Source: Elusimicrobiota bacterium (GTDB lineage Bacteria > Elusimicrobiota > Elusimicrobia > Elusimicrobiales > UBA9959). From it: a DNA stretch of 9,954 nt. Shown piece after piece: positions 1 through 5,972 of this stretch. The position numbers and the translations under genes are program-made. Positions within the stretch are counted from its first letter, which is position 1, and the number at the start of each line of letters is the position of its first letter. The stretch is from NCBI GenBank assembly GCA_022703115.1, contig JAKLEK010000042.1:1-9954 (forward strand). The letters are read 5' to 3'. The notes beneath the pieces were generated by a model. That model had not been told where the DNA came from. It made no database searches and worked only from the letters and a program-made list of their open reading frames with translations.

Positions 1-681
1 TGGGACCCGGCCACCGACACTTTCATAGAGCGCGGGTACGACCGGAACAGCTTCGCCAAGGGCAAGGCGGTCTGCAAAAAGGCGCTGCAGCACAGGCTGG
101 GGCTCGAGGAGTCCAAGGACCTGCCTCTTGCGGGAGTCGTCTCCCGGCTGGACCACCAGAAGGGGCTGGACGTGCTTGCCGCGGTGGCCGGTGAGTTCGC
201 GGATAAGATGCAGTTCGCCGTGCTGGGCGTCGGGGACCCGGCTCTGACCGAGGCTTTCTCCCGGCTGGCGAAAGAGCGCCCCCTCCGAGTCGCCTTCAAG
301 CCCGGGTTCGACGAATCTCTCGCCCATAAGATATACGCCGGCTCGGACCTTTTCATAATGCCTTCCCGTTTCGAACCCTGCGGCCTCCCTCAGATGATCG
401 CCATGCGCTATGGCTCGCTCCCGCTGGTCACGCGAACGGGCGGCTTGAAGGATACCGTCAGCTATAACGGAGAACCGAAGGATTCCAGCGGATTCGCGGT
501 GGACGCCGCGGAGGAAGGCCAGCTCAGGTCCATGCTGGGGCACATCGTTTCCCTGTTCGCCTGGAAGGAGAACTGGAACACGATGATCGCCAACGCCATG
601 GCCGGCGACTATTCCTGGAGCAGGTCCGCTCAGGAGTATCTCAGGCTTTTCAACATAGCGTACCAGAAGAAACAGTCTTAG
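1..681 (+). CDS. glgA: Glycogen synthase, C-terminal part (5' end outside window)
   Basis: The frame is open from base 1 to the TAG at 679-681, giving 226 codons of a protein whose N-terminal half lies upstream of the window. It is the C-terminal Rossmann domain of a GT5 (ADP-glucose-using) glycogen/starch synthase, a cytoplasmic enzyme that extends alpha-1,4-glucan chains. Directly visible are SRLDHQKGLDVL (142-177), the KIYAGSDLFIMPSRFEPCGL stretch that binds the nucleotide sugar, with its Glu at 373-375, and LPLVTRTGGLKDTV (420-461). It ends with the family-typical W-x3-SAQEY-LRLF tail (about 616-651). The GTG at 172 is internal and is not the start. It precedes the GlgM-like gene by 70 bases, so the two are probably co-transcribed. 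The lost 5' part leaves the KTGGL motif and true length unseen. The family call is secure. Confidence 0.93.
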   Translation, partial: WDPATDTFIERGYDRNSFAKGKAVCKKALQHRLGLEESKDLPLAGVVSRLDHQKGLDVLAAVAGEFADKMQFAVLGVGDPALTEAFSRLAKERPLRVAFKPGFDESLAHKIYAGSDLFIMPSRFEPCGLPQMIAMRYGSLPLVTRTGGLKDTVSYNGEPKDSSGFAVDAAEEGQLRSMLGHIVSLFAWKENWNTMIANAMAGDYSWSRSAQEYLRLFNIAYQKKQS

Positions 682-751
682 CGGCGGCGAAAAGCCGTCT
701 CCGGCCGTTCAGGGCCCGGCTGTCCGGCCGCTTCGCTCCCAGGGGGAACTT

Positions 752-1957
752 ATGAAGGCCGTTTTCTATACCAACGAGTACCCTCCGTACACGTATGGCG
801 GCGCAGGCGTGGCCGTGGAATATCTAACCCGGGAGCTCTCGAAGCTCATGGAAGTGGAGGTGCGCTGCTTCGGCGACCAGCGTTCCAGGAAACGCAACCT
901 GAGGGTCACCGGCTACCTGCCCTGGAAGGAACTGTCCAAGGGCGCCCCTAAGGGGTTCGACAAGGCCCTGGAGGCCCTCAGCGTCAATCTGCAGTTCTGC
1001 AAGGACAATACCGCCGACCTCGTGCACTGCCATACCTGGTACACCAACCTGGCCGGGTTCTTCGCCAAAATACTGCACGGCATACCTTTCGTGATGACCA
1101 CGCATTCCCTGGAGCCGCTGCGGCCCTGGAAGCGGGAGCAGCTGGGGCGGGCCTACGACCTGAGCCGCTGGATAGAGGAGAACGCGGTGAGGTCCGCCGA
1201 CGCGGTCATAGCCGTGTCCAAAGGGATGAAGGACGACATCCTGTCCTGTTACGACGTTCCGGCGTCGAAGGTGCACGTCATACATAACGGCATCGACCTG
1301 GCCGAATACGCTCCGAGCGCCGGGACCGCGGCGCTGCGCAGGAGGGGCGTGGACCCGTCCAGGCCCTACGTCCTGTTCGTAGGCAGGATAACCAGGCAGA
1401 AGGGCATAATCCACCTGGTGAACGCCATACCGCGGATAGACCCCGGCGCGCAGATAGTGCTTTGCGCCGGAGCCCCGGACACCAGGGAGATAGCGGCCGA
1501 GATGGAGGCCGGAGTGGCCAGGATACGCGCTGAACGCGGTAACGTGATCTGGATACGCGAGATGCTGCCCAAACGCGAGATAATAGAATTCTACAGCCAC
1601 GCGGCCGTCTTCTGCTGCCCGTCAATTTACGAGCCTTTCGGCATAATAAACGTGGAGGCCATGGCCTGCGGGGCCCCGGTGGTGGCTTCCGCCGTGGGGG
1701 GCATCCTGGAGGTCGTCGCGCCCGGCACTACAGGCCTGCTGGTCCCTTTCACGCCGCGCAGGGACGGGACTTACGAGCCGCGGGACCCGGGGAAGTTCTC
1801 CAGGGACCTGGCCGGCGCCGTGAACAAAGTCCTGCGCGATCCCGCGCTGCGCCGAAAATTCGTGGAACGCGGCCGCCGCCGGGCGGAGGAGCGGTTCGCC
1901 TGGTCCGGAGTCGCCCGGCGGACCCACGACCTTTACAAGGCCCTGCTGCGGCGATGA
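752..1957 (+). CDS. glgM: GT4 glycosyltransferase, GlgM-like (maltose-1-phosphate synthase / Corynebacterium-type glycogen synthase family)
   Basis: The 401-aa protein starts at ATG 752, preceded by AGGGGG (741-746) at a spacing of 5. It has two Rossmann domains. YGGAGV (residues 15-20) is the N-terminal glycine loop. HCHTWYTNLAG (from residue 92) and THSLEPLRPWKREQLG (from 117) are signatures of the actinobacterial GlgM/'glycogen synthase, Corynebacterium family'. FVGRITRQKG is at 209-218, and the donor-site E-x7-E is E294/E302 within YEPFGIINVEAMACG. Known GlgM enzymes join ADP-glucose to glucose-1-phosphate to give maltose-1-phosphate, the substrate of GlgE. The next gene is GlgE, starting 47 bases downstream, which supports this role over a simple glycogen synthase. 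Length matches the family (about 390-400 aa). Alternative: a plain alpha-glucan synthase using ADP- or UDP-glucose. The substrate itself is inferred from family and context. Confidence 0.85.
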   Translation: MKAVFYTNEYPPYTYGGAGVAVEYLTRELSKLMEVEVRCFGDQRSRKRNLRVTGYLPWKELSKGAPKGFDKALEALSVNLQFCKDNTADLVHCHTWYTNLAGFFAKILHGIPFVMTTHSLEPLRPWKREQLGRAYDLSRWIEENAVRSADAVIAVSKGMKDDILSCYDVPASKVHVIHNGIDLAEYAPSAGTAALRRRGVDPSRPYVLFVGRITRQKGIIHLVNAIPRIDPGAQIVLCAGAPDTREIAAEMEAGVARIRAERGNVIWIREMLPKREIIEFYSHAAVFCCPSIYEPFGIINVEAMACGAPVVASAVGGILEVVAPGTTGLLVPFTPRRDGTYEPRDPGKFSRDLAGAVNKVLRDPALRRKFVERGRRRAEERFAWSGVARRTHDLYKALLRR

Positions 1958-2004
1958 TAGCCGGGCGGACGTGCGGCAGCTGATCCTGTCGGAGGTTGAT
2001 ATTT

Positions 2005-4077
2005 ATGAAGAACAAGGGTAGAACCAGCGCTAGCGGGAAAGAATCCGCCGGCTCTAAGCCGGGAGAGCGGGCTTCCGCCGGACTGATACCCGCCGCCGCG
2101 GCGCCGGCGCGGGTCGTCATAGAGAACGTTCAGCCGGAGCTGGACGGGGGCCTTTTTCCGGTCAAGCGGACCGTCGGCGAGACGGTTCGCGTGGAGGCCG
2201 ATATCTTCGCGGACGGACACGACGAGATGGTCTGCGAGCTGCTCTACCGCAAGGAGGAGGAGAACGCCTGGACCAGGGCGCCGATGACGGCGCTAGGCAA
2301 CGACCGCTGGCGGGCTGAATTCACCGCCTCGGAACTCGGCGGATACCGCTACACCGTACAAGGACGCATCGACCGCTTTTCCACCTGGCTGCGGGATCTC
2401 AGGAAAAGGCTGGAGGCCGGACAGGACGTGAGGCCGGAGCTGCCGGTCGGAGCGGAGCTTGCCGCCGCGGCCGCTGAGCGCGCCGCCGCGGTCAAGTCCG
2501 ACGCGCGGAAGCTGTCGGCTCTGGCCCGGGACCTCGCCTCCGCCGGAGACCCGAGGGAGAAGGCGGCGAGGCTCGCCGCCCCGGACCTGACAGCCCTGGT
2601 CTCCAAATGGAGCGACGACGGCGATCTGGTAAGGTACGGAAAGGAACTCGAGCTCTGGGCGGACAGGGTCAAGGCCCGTTTCGGCGCCTGGTACGAGGTC
2701 TTCCCGCGTTCCTGTTCCCAGAAACCGGGCCAGCACGGCACTTTCGCCGATCTCGCCGCCAGACTGCCGTATATAGCGGGCATGGGCTTCGATGTCCTCT
2801 ACCTGCCCCCCATACATCCCATAGGGCGCACCCACAGGAAGGGCCGCAACAATTCCCTGAAGGCCGGGCCGAAGGATCCGGGCAGCCCCTGGGCCATCGG
2901 CGACAGGACCGGCGGGCACAAGTCGGTGCATCCGGAACTGGGGACTATCGAGGATTTCGACCGTCTGGTCCGGGAGGCCGGCGGGCACGGACTGGAGATA
3001 GCGCTCGACATCGCCCTCCAGTGTTCCCCGGACCATCCTTATCTTAAGGAGCATCCGGAATGGTTCCGGCGCCGTCCGGACGGCAGCCTGCGCTTCGCGG
3101 AGAACCCTCCGAAAAAGTACGAGGATATATATCCCCTGGATTTCACCTGCCGGGACTGGCGTCCGCTCTGGGACGAGGTAGGGAGCATTTTCCGGTTCTG
3201 GATGGGGCACGGGGTCCGTATCTTCCGCGTGGACAATCCCCATACCAAGCCGTTCGCTTTCTGGGAGTGGCTGATCCGCGACCTGCGCAGGGAGAACCCG
3301 GACCTCATCTTCCTGGCCGAGGCGTTCACCCGGCCGAGGATCATGAACCGCCTGGCCAAGGCCGGCTTCACTCAGTCCTACAATTATTTCCTGTGGCGTA
3401 ACGCGAAATGGGAACTGGAAAGTTACTTCACGGAGCTGACCCGCACTCAGGTCAGGGAATACTTCAGGCCGAACCTGTGGCCGAACACGCCCGACATACT
3501 CACCGAGTACCTGCAGTTCGGCGGCAGGCCGGCGTTCATGATACGCCAGGTGCTGGCCGCGACCCTGGGGGCCAGCTACGGCATATACGGCCCGGCCTTC
3601 GAGCTCTGCGAGGCCGCTCCGCTGGAGCGCGGCCGCGAAGAATATCTGGATTCCGAAAAGTACGAGTTAAAGCAGTGGCAGACGGAAGCGAAGAAAGGGA
3701 TACGCGACCTGATAACGCGCGTGAACCGTATCCGGCGCGAGAACCCGGCGCTGCAGCGCGATTCGGAACTGAGCTTCTTCCGCGTGGACAACGAACAGCT
3801 CATCAGCTATGGGAAGCGCTCCGGGGACGACGTGCTGGTCATGGTCGTTAACCTGGACCCGAACCACAGGCAGTCGGGGTGGCTAGAACTGCCACTGGCG
3901 GAACTTGGGCTGCGGGAGGACAAACCCTACCAGATGCACGACCTGCTGTCCGACCGGCGCTTCATCTGGCGGGGGCCGCGGAACTACGTGGAGCTGTCGC
4001 CGGACGTGATGCCGGCGCACATTTTCCGGCTGCGGCGCTACGCCAGGACCGAGCGGGATTTCGATTACTTCATTTGA
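2005..4077 (+). CDS. glgE: Alpha-1,4-glucan:maltose-1-phosphate maltosyltransferase (GH13)
   Basis: I place the start at ATG 2005 because GGAGG (1991-1995) lies 9 bases upstream; a TTG at 1996 is in frame but overlaps the SD region. The protein is 690 aa, normal for GlgE. It transfers maltosyl units from maltose-1-phosphate to alpha-1,4-glucan ends. Layout: a low-complexity start (1-30); a beta-sandwich N domain (about 35-115); an Ala/Arg-rich helical insert (about 120-215); a GH13 barrel with GFDVLYLPPIHPIGRTHRKG near 260-280 and ALDIALQCSPDHPYLKEHPE from 333; and a C-terminal beta domain. The catalytic residues are all present: nucleophile D410 (FRVDNPHTKP), acid/base E439 (FLAEAF) and D497 (NTPDIL). 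Their spacing (29, 58) nearly matches that recalled for Streptomyces GlgE (D394/E423/D480). It is third in the glgA-glgM-glgE run and probably ends that operon, as a new -10 box follows at 4114. Confidence 0.95.
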   Translation: MKNKGRTSASGKESAGSKPGERASAGLIPAAAAPARVVIENVQPELDGGLFPVKRTVGETVRVEADIFADGHDEMVCELLYRKEEENAWTRAPMTALGNDRWRAEFTASELGGYRYTVQGRIDRFSTWLRDLRKRLEAGQDVRPELPVGAELAAAAAERAAAVKSDARKLSALARDLASAGDPREKAARLAAPDLTALVSKWSDDGDLVRYGKELELWADRVKARFGAWYEVFPRSCSQKPGQHGTFADLAARLPYIAGMGFDVLYLPPIHPIGRTHRKGRNNSLKAGPKDPGSPWAIGDRTGGHKSVHPELGTIEDFDRLVREAGGHGLEIALDIALQCSPDHPYLKEHPEWFRRRPDGSLRFAENPPKKYEDIYPLDFTCRDWRPLWDEVGSIFRFWMGHGVRIFRVDNPHTKPFAFWEWLIRDLRRENPDLIFLAEAFTRPRIMNRLAKAGFTQSYNYFLWRNAKWELESYFTELTRTQVREYFRPNLWPNTPDILTEYLQFGGRPAFMIRQVLAATLGASYGIYGPAFELCEAAPLERGREEYLDSEKYELKQWQTEAKKGIRDLITRVNRIRRENPALQRDSELSFFRVDNEQLISYGKRSGDDVLVMVVNLDPNHRQSGWLELPLAELGLREDKPYQMHDLLSDRRFIWRGPRNYVELSPDVMPAHIFRLRRYARTERDFDYFI

Positions 4078-4113
4078 TCCGGGCGCGCTCTGGCGCTGGC
4101 GGGCGCAAAATAA

Positions 4114-4119
4114 TATACT
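4114..4119 (+). promoter_or_regulatory. Probable -10 box before the 145-aa membrane protein gene
   Basis: TATACT lies in the A/T-rich island AAAATAATATACT, which stands out in GC-rich surroundings 37 bases after the GlgE stop. Transcription would start near 4126, giving a leader of about 26 bases before ATG 4152. No good -35 is visible: TGGCGC at the 17-base spacing (4091-4096) is poor. The call rests on base composition and position. Confidence 0.42.
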
Positions 4120-4151
4120 GGGTAAGCGACGTCGCATCTCAGGAGGGAAAA

Positions 4152-4589
4152 ATGAAGACTTTGATCGCCGTATGTCTGGTTTCTCTGCCCGCCGCCGCGC
4201 AGGCGATGGGCATGTCGGGCGGAGGCTGCGGACGTCCGTCCGGCGCCTGCGTCCATCTGGCGGCGGTGCTTTACGCGGTTCTGGCGGCCCTCGGTTACTG
4301 GGTGCTGCAGCATTCCGAGAAGGAAGGCCAGGGGCTGGTCAAGAAGACCGGCCGCGCGGTGGCCTTCACCCTCGTCGTAGTCGGTCTTCTCGGCACCCTC
4401 TGCGGGGTGGCCGGACATATCAAGGCCTCGTCCCGCTGCTGCGGAAGCGGGGACTGCCGCCGCTGCGGGATGATGGCTCCCGGCATGGCGCCGGTTTCGG
4501 AAGAGGGGTCCGGCGCGATGCCGGCCGCCGGCCAGGAGAAAAGCGGTTCCAGGCCGCAGTGCCCGATCCGCAAGGGCAGGGCCGGCTGA
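4152..4589 (+). CDS. Small hypothetical membrane protein with Cys/Met-rich tail
   Basis: The 145-aa protein starts at ATG 4152, with AGGAGG (4141-4146) ideally placed 5 bases upstream. The same frame is open upstream into glgE, but that extension has no ribosome site. Residues 1-18 look like a signal sequence (MKTL-hydrophobic-AAAQA). Two hydrophobic helices follow, at about 33-52 and 68-90, joined by a short charged loop (HSEKEGQGLVKKTGR). The tail contains CC-x4-C-x2-C (C96, C97, C102, C105) followed by MMAPGMAP, then a disordered, Pro/Ser/Glu-containing end. I do not recognise the family. The Cys/Met cluster could bind a soft metal or form disulfides if it faces the periplasm; both are inference. 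The gene ends 16 bases before the NTPase start and is probably co-transcribed with it. Its own likely promoter separates it from the glucan operon. Confidence 0.75.
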   Translation: MKTLIAVCLVSLPAAAQAMGMSGGGCGRPSGACVHLAAVLYAVLAALGYWVLQHSEKEGQGLVKKTGRAVAFTLVVVGLLGTLCGVAGHIKASSRCCGSGDCRRCGMMAPGMAPVSEEGSGAMPAAGQEKSGSRPQCPIRKGRAG

Positions 4590-4594
4590 CGCCT

Positions 4595-4605
4595 GAGGGG
4601 GGGGG
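4595..4605 (+). promoter_or_regulatory. Ribosome-binding site merged with a G9 homopolymer
   Basis: GAGG at 4595-4598 is the SD. It runs straight into nine consecutive G (4597-4605) ending at the ATG of the NTPase gene. Slippage in this tract would change SD-to-start spacing (now 7 bases) without altering the reading frame. Confidence 0.6.
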
Positions 4606-5232
4606 ATGGCTGGAATATCGGCGAATAGGCCGTATAAGATAGCGCTCGTCTCGACTCACGGCACAGGCAAGACCGCTTTGTGCTTCGACGTCGCCGCCGC
4701 GCTGAAAAAAAGGGGTTTCAAGGTCAAGGTCTTTTCGGAGATAGCGGCCTCGGCTTATGAGCAGGGCATCCCCATAAACGACAATACCACCCTCCCGGCC
4801 CAGCTCTACATACTGATGCAGCACATCGCCGAGGAGCTCCGGGCCTCCATAAGGAATTACCAGATAGTGGTCTGCGACCGCAGCGTTTTCGACAACTGGG
4901 TCTATCTTGAAAGGCGCTGCGGCGGGGCCGGCAACGGCTTTATACTGGATTTCCTCAGGAACTACTCCGAAAAGTTCAGGTACGACGCGGTGTATAAACT
5001 TCCGCTGGTCGGCGATCTGACCGAAGACGGGATACGGGACGCACGGGACAAGTCTTTCCAGCTAGACATTTCGGCGCGTCTGGACAGGCTGCTCGGCGAA
5101 CTTGGCATCCCGCACCGCGCCCTGCCCATGCCTGTCTCCGAGCTCCGGAAAGAATGGTCCGACATCATAATCCAGGATACCCTTTCGGCCCTCCGTCCCG
5201 CCGAAACCGCCGGCGCCACTCCTCTCCCCTGA
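4606..5232 (+). CDS. P-loop NTPase, AAA_28 / NadR-kinase-like
   Basis: The 208-aa cytoplasmic protein starts at ATG 4606. A P-loop is clear at residues 16-23 (STHGTGKT), preceded by a beta strand (KIALV). Further motifs match the AAA_28 family, which includes the ribosylnicotinamide-kinase domain of NadR: an acidic residue in FSEIAASAYEQG (E45), a conserved Gln in LPAQLYILMQ (Q66), and IVVCDRSVFDNWVY, where D91-R92 form the Walker B/DR motif after a hydrophobic strand. The C-terminal third is helical with many charged residues (ARLDRLLGELG), as in small nucleoside/nucleotide kinases. Such proteins phosphorylate small molecules or act as NTP-driven switches; the substrate here cannot be read. 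No NadR DNA-binding or adenylyltransferase domain is present. It follows the membrane-protein gene by 16 bases and ends the unit before a 740-base gap. Confidence 0.82.
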   Translation: MAGISANRPYKIALVSTHGTGKTALCFDVAAALKKRGFKVKVFSEIAASAYEQGIPINDNTTLPAQLYILMQHIAEELRASIRNYQIVVCDRSVFDNWVYLERRCGGAGNGFILDFLRNYSEKFRYDAVYKLPLVGDLTEDGIRDARDKSFQLDISARLDRLLGELGIPHRALPMPVSELRKEWSDIIIQDTLSALRPAETAGATPLP

Positions 5233-5238
5233 ACAACT

Positions 5239-5259
5239 CCCATCCGGTCGTGGGTTTTT
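5239..5259 (+). terminator. Weak candidate terminator after the NTPase gene
   Basis: CCCAT (5239-5243) pairs with GTGGG (5250-5254, one U-G pair) around a 6-base loop, and TTTTT (5255-5259) follows at once. The stem is only 5 bp, so this may be a weak or accidental terminator. Its place 7 bases after the stop codon is right. Confidence 0.35.
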
Positions 5260-5307
5260 GGGTGTAGGTATCCCTAGAAAAGCTCCATGAGTATAGGTAC
5301 AAGCAAT

Positions 5308-5313
5308 TATAGA
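5308..5313 (+). promoter_or_regulatory. Possible -10 box upstream of structured element A
   Basis: TATAGA sits inside the A/T-rich AAGCAATTATAGAGACAAGG, about 28 bases before the first paired base of the structured element at 5336. It would place a transcript start near 5320. There is no convincing -35 (CCATGA at the 17-base spacing), so this is a suggestion only. Confidence 0.3.
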
Positions 5314-5335
5314 GACAAGGTTCCGCTATGTGCGT

Positions 5336-5556
5336 AGCGGGTCATGCCCGGATGCAGACTCGCTCAAGGCGGGATTTGCCGCCCAAAGGGCGGCCGCCGT
5401 CTTCACTGGCGGCTTATCCGGCGCCTGCGGAACTCGCGCAAAAGGCGAAGCTTTTGCGCTCAAACATCCTCGGCGTCCCTGAGGGGTTTCCGGATAAGTC
5501 TGGTTCAGCCGGTTAAATCCCGCAAGTCGCTCCCCTGCACCCGGGCATGGCCCGCT
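5336..5556 (+). ncRNA. Candidate structured RNA or imperfect palindromic element A
   Basis: About 221 bases can fold into one branched structure. The outer stem pairs 5336-5357 with 5535-5556 (22 positions, one A-C mismatch at 5352/5540 and one U-G at 5342/5550). The next stem, 5369-5377 with 5515-5523, is a perfect 9 bp (GCGGGATTT/AAATCCCGC). Two hairpins follow: 5378-5384/5388-5394 (GCCGCCC AAA GGGCGGC) and 5394-5398/5408-5412. CTTATCCGG (5413-5421) pairs with CCGGATAAG (5490-5498). Inside lies GCGCAAAAG/CTTTTGCGC (5436-5444/5451-5459, 6-base loop). The strand is uncertain: the U-G pairs slightly favour +, but A5352-C5540 would be U-G on the other strand. It does not show signatures I know for RNase P, tmRNA, 6S or SRP RNA. 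It could instead be a mobile palindromic repeat. Confidence 0.5.
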
Positions 5557-5585
5557 CAAGCTCGGCTATTCAGTTTTTCTTAAGT

Positions 5586-5790
5586 GCGGCGGGGTAAAGC
5601 TGGAAGGGTGACGGGCATGGGAAGTATCGGGCCGAGGGGTGCGAAGCACAATTCAGCGTTCTGGAACCGGCGCGCAGGCCGCCTGTCGGCCATAGGCCCT
5701 GTTGCGGCACGCCCATAGGTCAGTCGCCGGGCCGGCCGGAGGCCCGAAGGGTCCCATGCCCGGCAGGACCCTGAACCGGCAACCCGCCGC
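5586..5790 (+). ncRNA. Candidate structured RNA or imperfect palindromic element B
   Basis: About 205 bases fold as a long interrupted stem: 5586-5593 with 5783-5790 (8 bp, GCGGCGGG/CCCGCCGC); 5599-5603 with 5776-5780 (5 bp, one U-G); 5605-5609 with 5768-5772 (5 bp); 5612-5622 with 5752-5762 (perfect 11 bp, CGGGCATGGGA/TCCCATGCCCG); 5628-5633 with 5741-5746 (6 bp); and 5667-5672 with 5725-5730 (6 bp). Small hairpins occur at 5639-5649, 5675-5685 and 5688-5698. All arms nest in the right order, which is hard to get by chance even in GC-rich DNA. No known RNA family is recognised. Like element A it carries the CCGGGCATG core, so the two may be relatives or interact. Confidence 0.48.
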
Positions 5791-5876
5791 TTCCGATTTT
5801 GCTTGGGACAGCTGTGGTCCAAAAGGCCTGATTGACACCGGGCTGTAAAGCACGGTAAAACAGGGTCTTTCGGTTC

Positions 5877-5905
5877 TTGGCGGCGATCCTGCCGCATGAT
5901 ACAAT
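5877..5905 (+). promoter_or_regulatory. Promoter of the first Cys-rich protein gene (extended -10)
   Basis: TTGGCG (5877-5882), a 17-base spacer and TACAAT (5900-5905) form a sigma70-type promoter, with TG (5897-5898) making an extended -10. Start would be near 5912. The spacer holds a dyad, GCGGC-N6-GCCGC (5880-5884/5891-5895), a possible operator. A leader hairpin follows at 5916-5929 (GTTCC ATCC GGAAC), and another, GCGGA...TCCGC (5939-5943/5956-5960), ends 2 bases before the AAGGAG SD. Confidence 0.6.
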
Positions 5906-5972
5906 TTAACATGCTGTTCCATCCGGAACTTCCGGCCGGCGGAGCTGGCAGCCGGTCCGCATAAGGAGAAAC

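Larger units (their letters stand above)
5233..5972. other. 740-base gene-poor intergenic region rich in inverted repeats
   Basis: No open frame here looks coding. The longest (110 codons on the minus strand at 5580-5912) is Cys/Arg/Pro-rich, lacks an SD and recognisable motifs, and lies on top of strong inverted repeats. The region holds a weak terminator, a possible -10 box (5308-5313), two large nested-stem elements (5336-5556 and 5586-5790), a T5 tract (5574-5578) between them, and the promoter of the next gene (5877-5905). I see nothing definite in 5791-5870 apart from a TTGACA (5832-5837) without a good -10 partner. Confidence 0.7.

Noticed and set aside
824..1600. 258-codon open frame on the minus strand inside the GlgM-like gene
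   Set aside because: It is the antisense shadow of a clearly conserved GT4 gene in GC-rich DNA; the product has no domain-like pattern and no SD.
2293..3243. 316-codon minus-strand open frame inside glgE
   Set aside because: It lies opposite the catalytic domain of GlgE, with Pro/Gly/Arg-rich sequence typical of GC-rich antisense frames.
3879..4151. Upstream in-frame extension of the 145-aa membrane protein into glgE
   Set aside because: An ideal AGGAGG before ATG 4152 and a signal sequence from that Met show the true start; the extension overlaps glgE.
4606..5232. Naming the NTPase nadR or a specific nucleoside kinase
   Set aside because: It has the kinase-like P-loop fold only; no residues visible here define the substrate.
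5574..5578. T5 tract as the terminator of element A
   Set aside because: It lies 17 bases after the last paired base with only a 3-bp hairpin between; not a canonical terminator.
5336..5790. RNase P RNA, tmRNA, 6S RNA, SRP RNA or an integron attC site
   Set aside because: I looked for the conserved cores of these (for example the GAAAGUCC region of RNase P, the SRP tetraloop domain, attC GTTRRRY ends) and found none.
5832..5861. TTGACA as a -35 with TAAAAC as -10
   Set aside because: The -10 is poor with an 18-base spacer, and the extended -10 promoter at 5877-5905 is a better fit.
5580..5912. 110-codon minus-strand frame in the intergenic region
   Set aside because: No SD, no recognisable motif, overlaps perfect inverted repeats and the promoter of the next gene; more likely shaped by structure than by coding.
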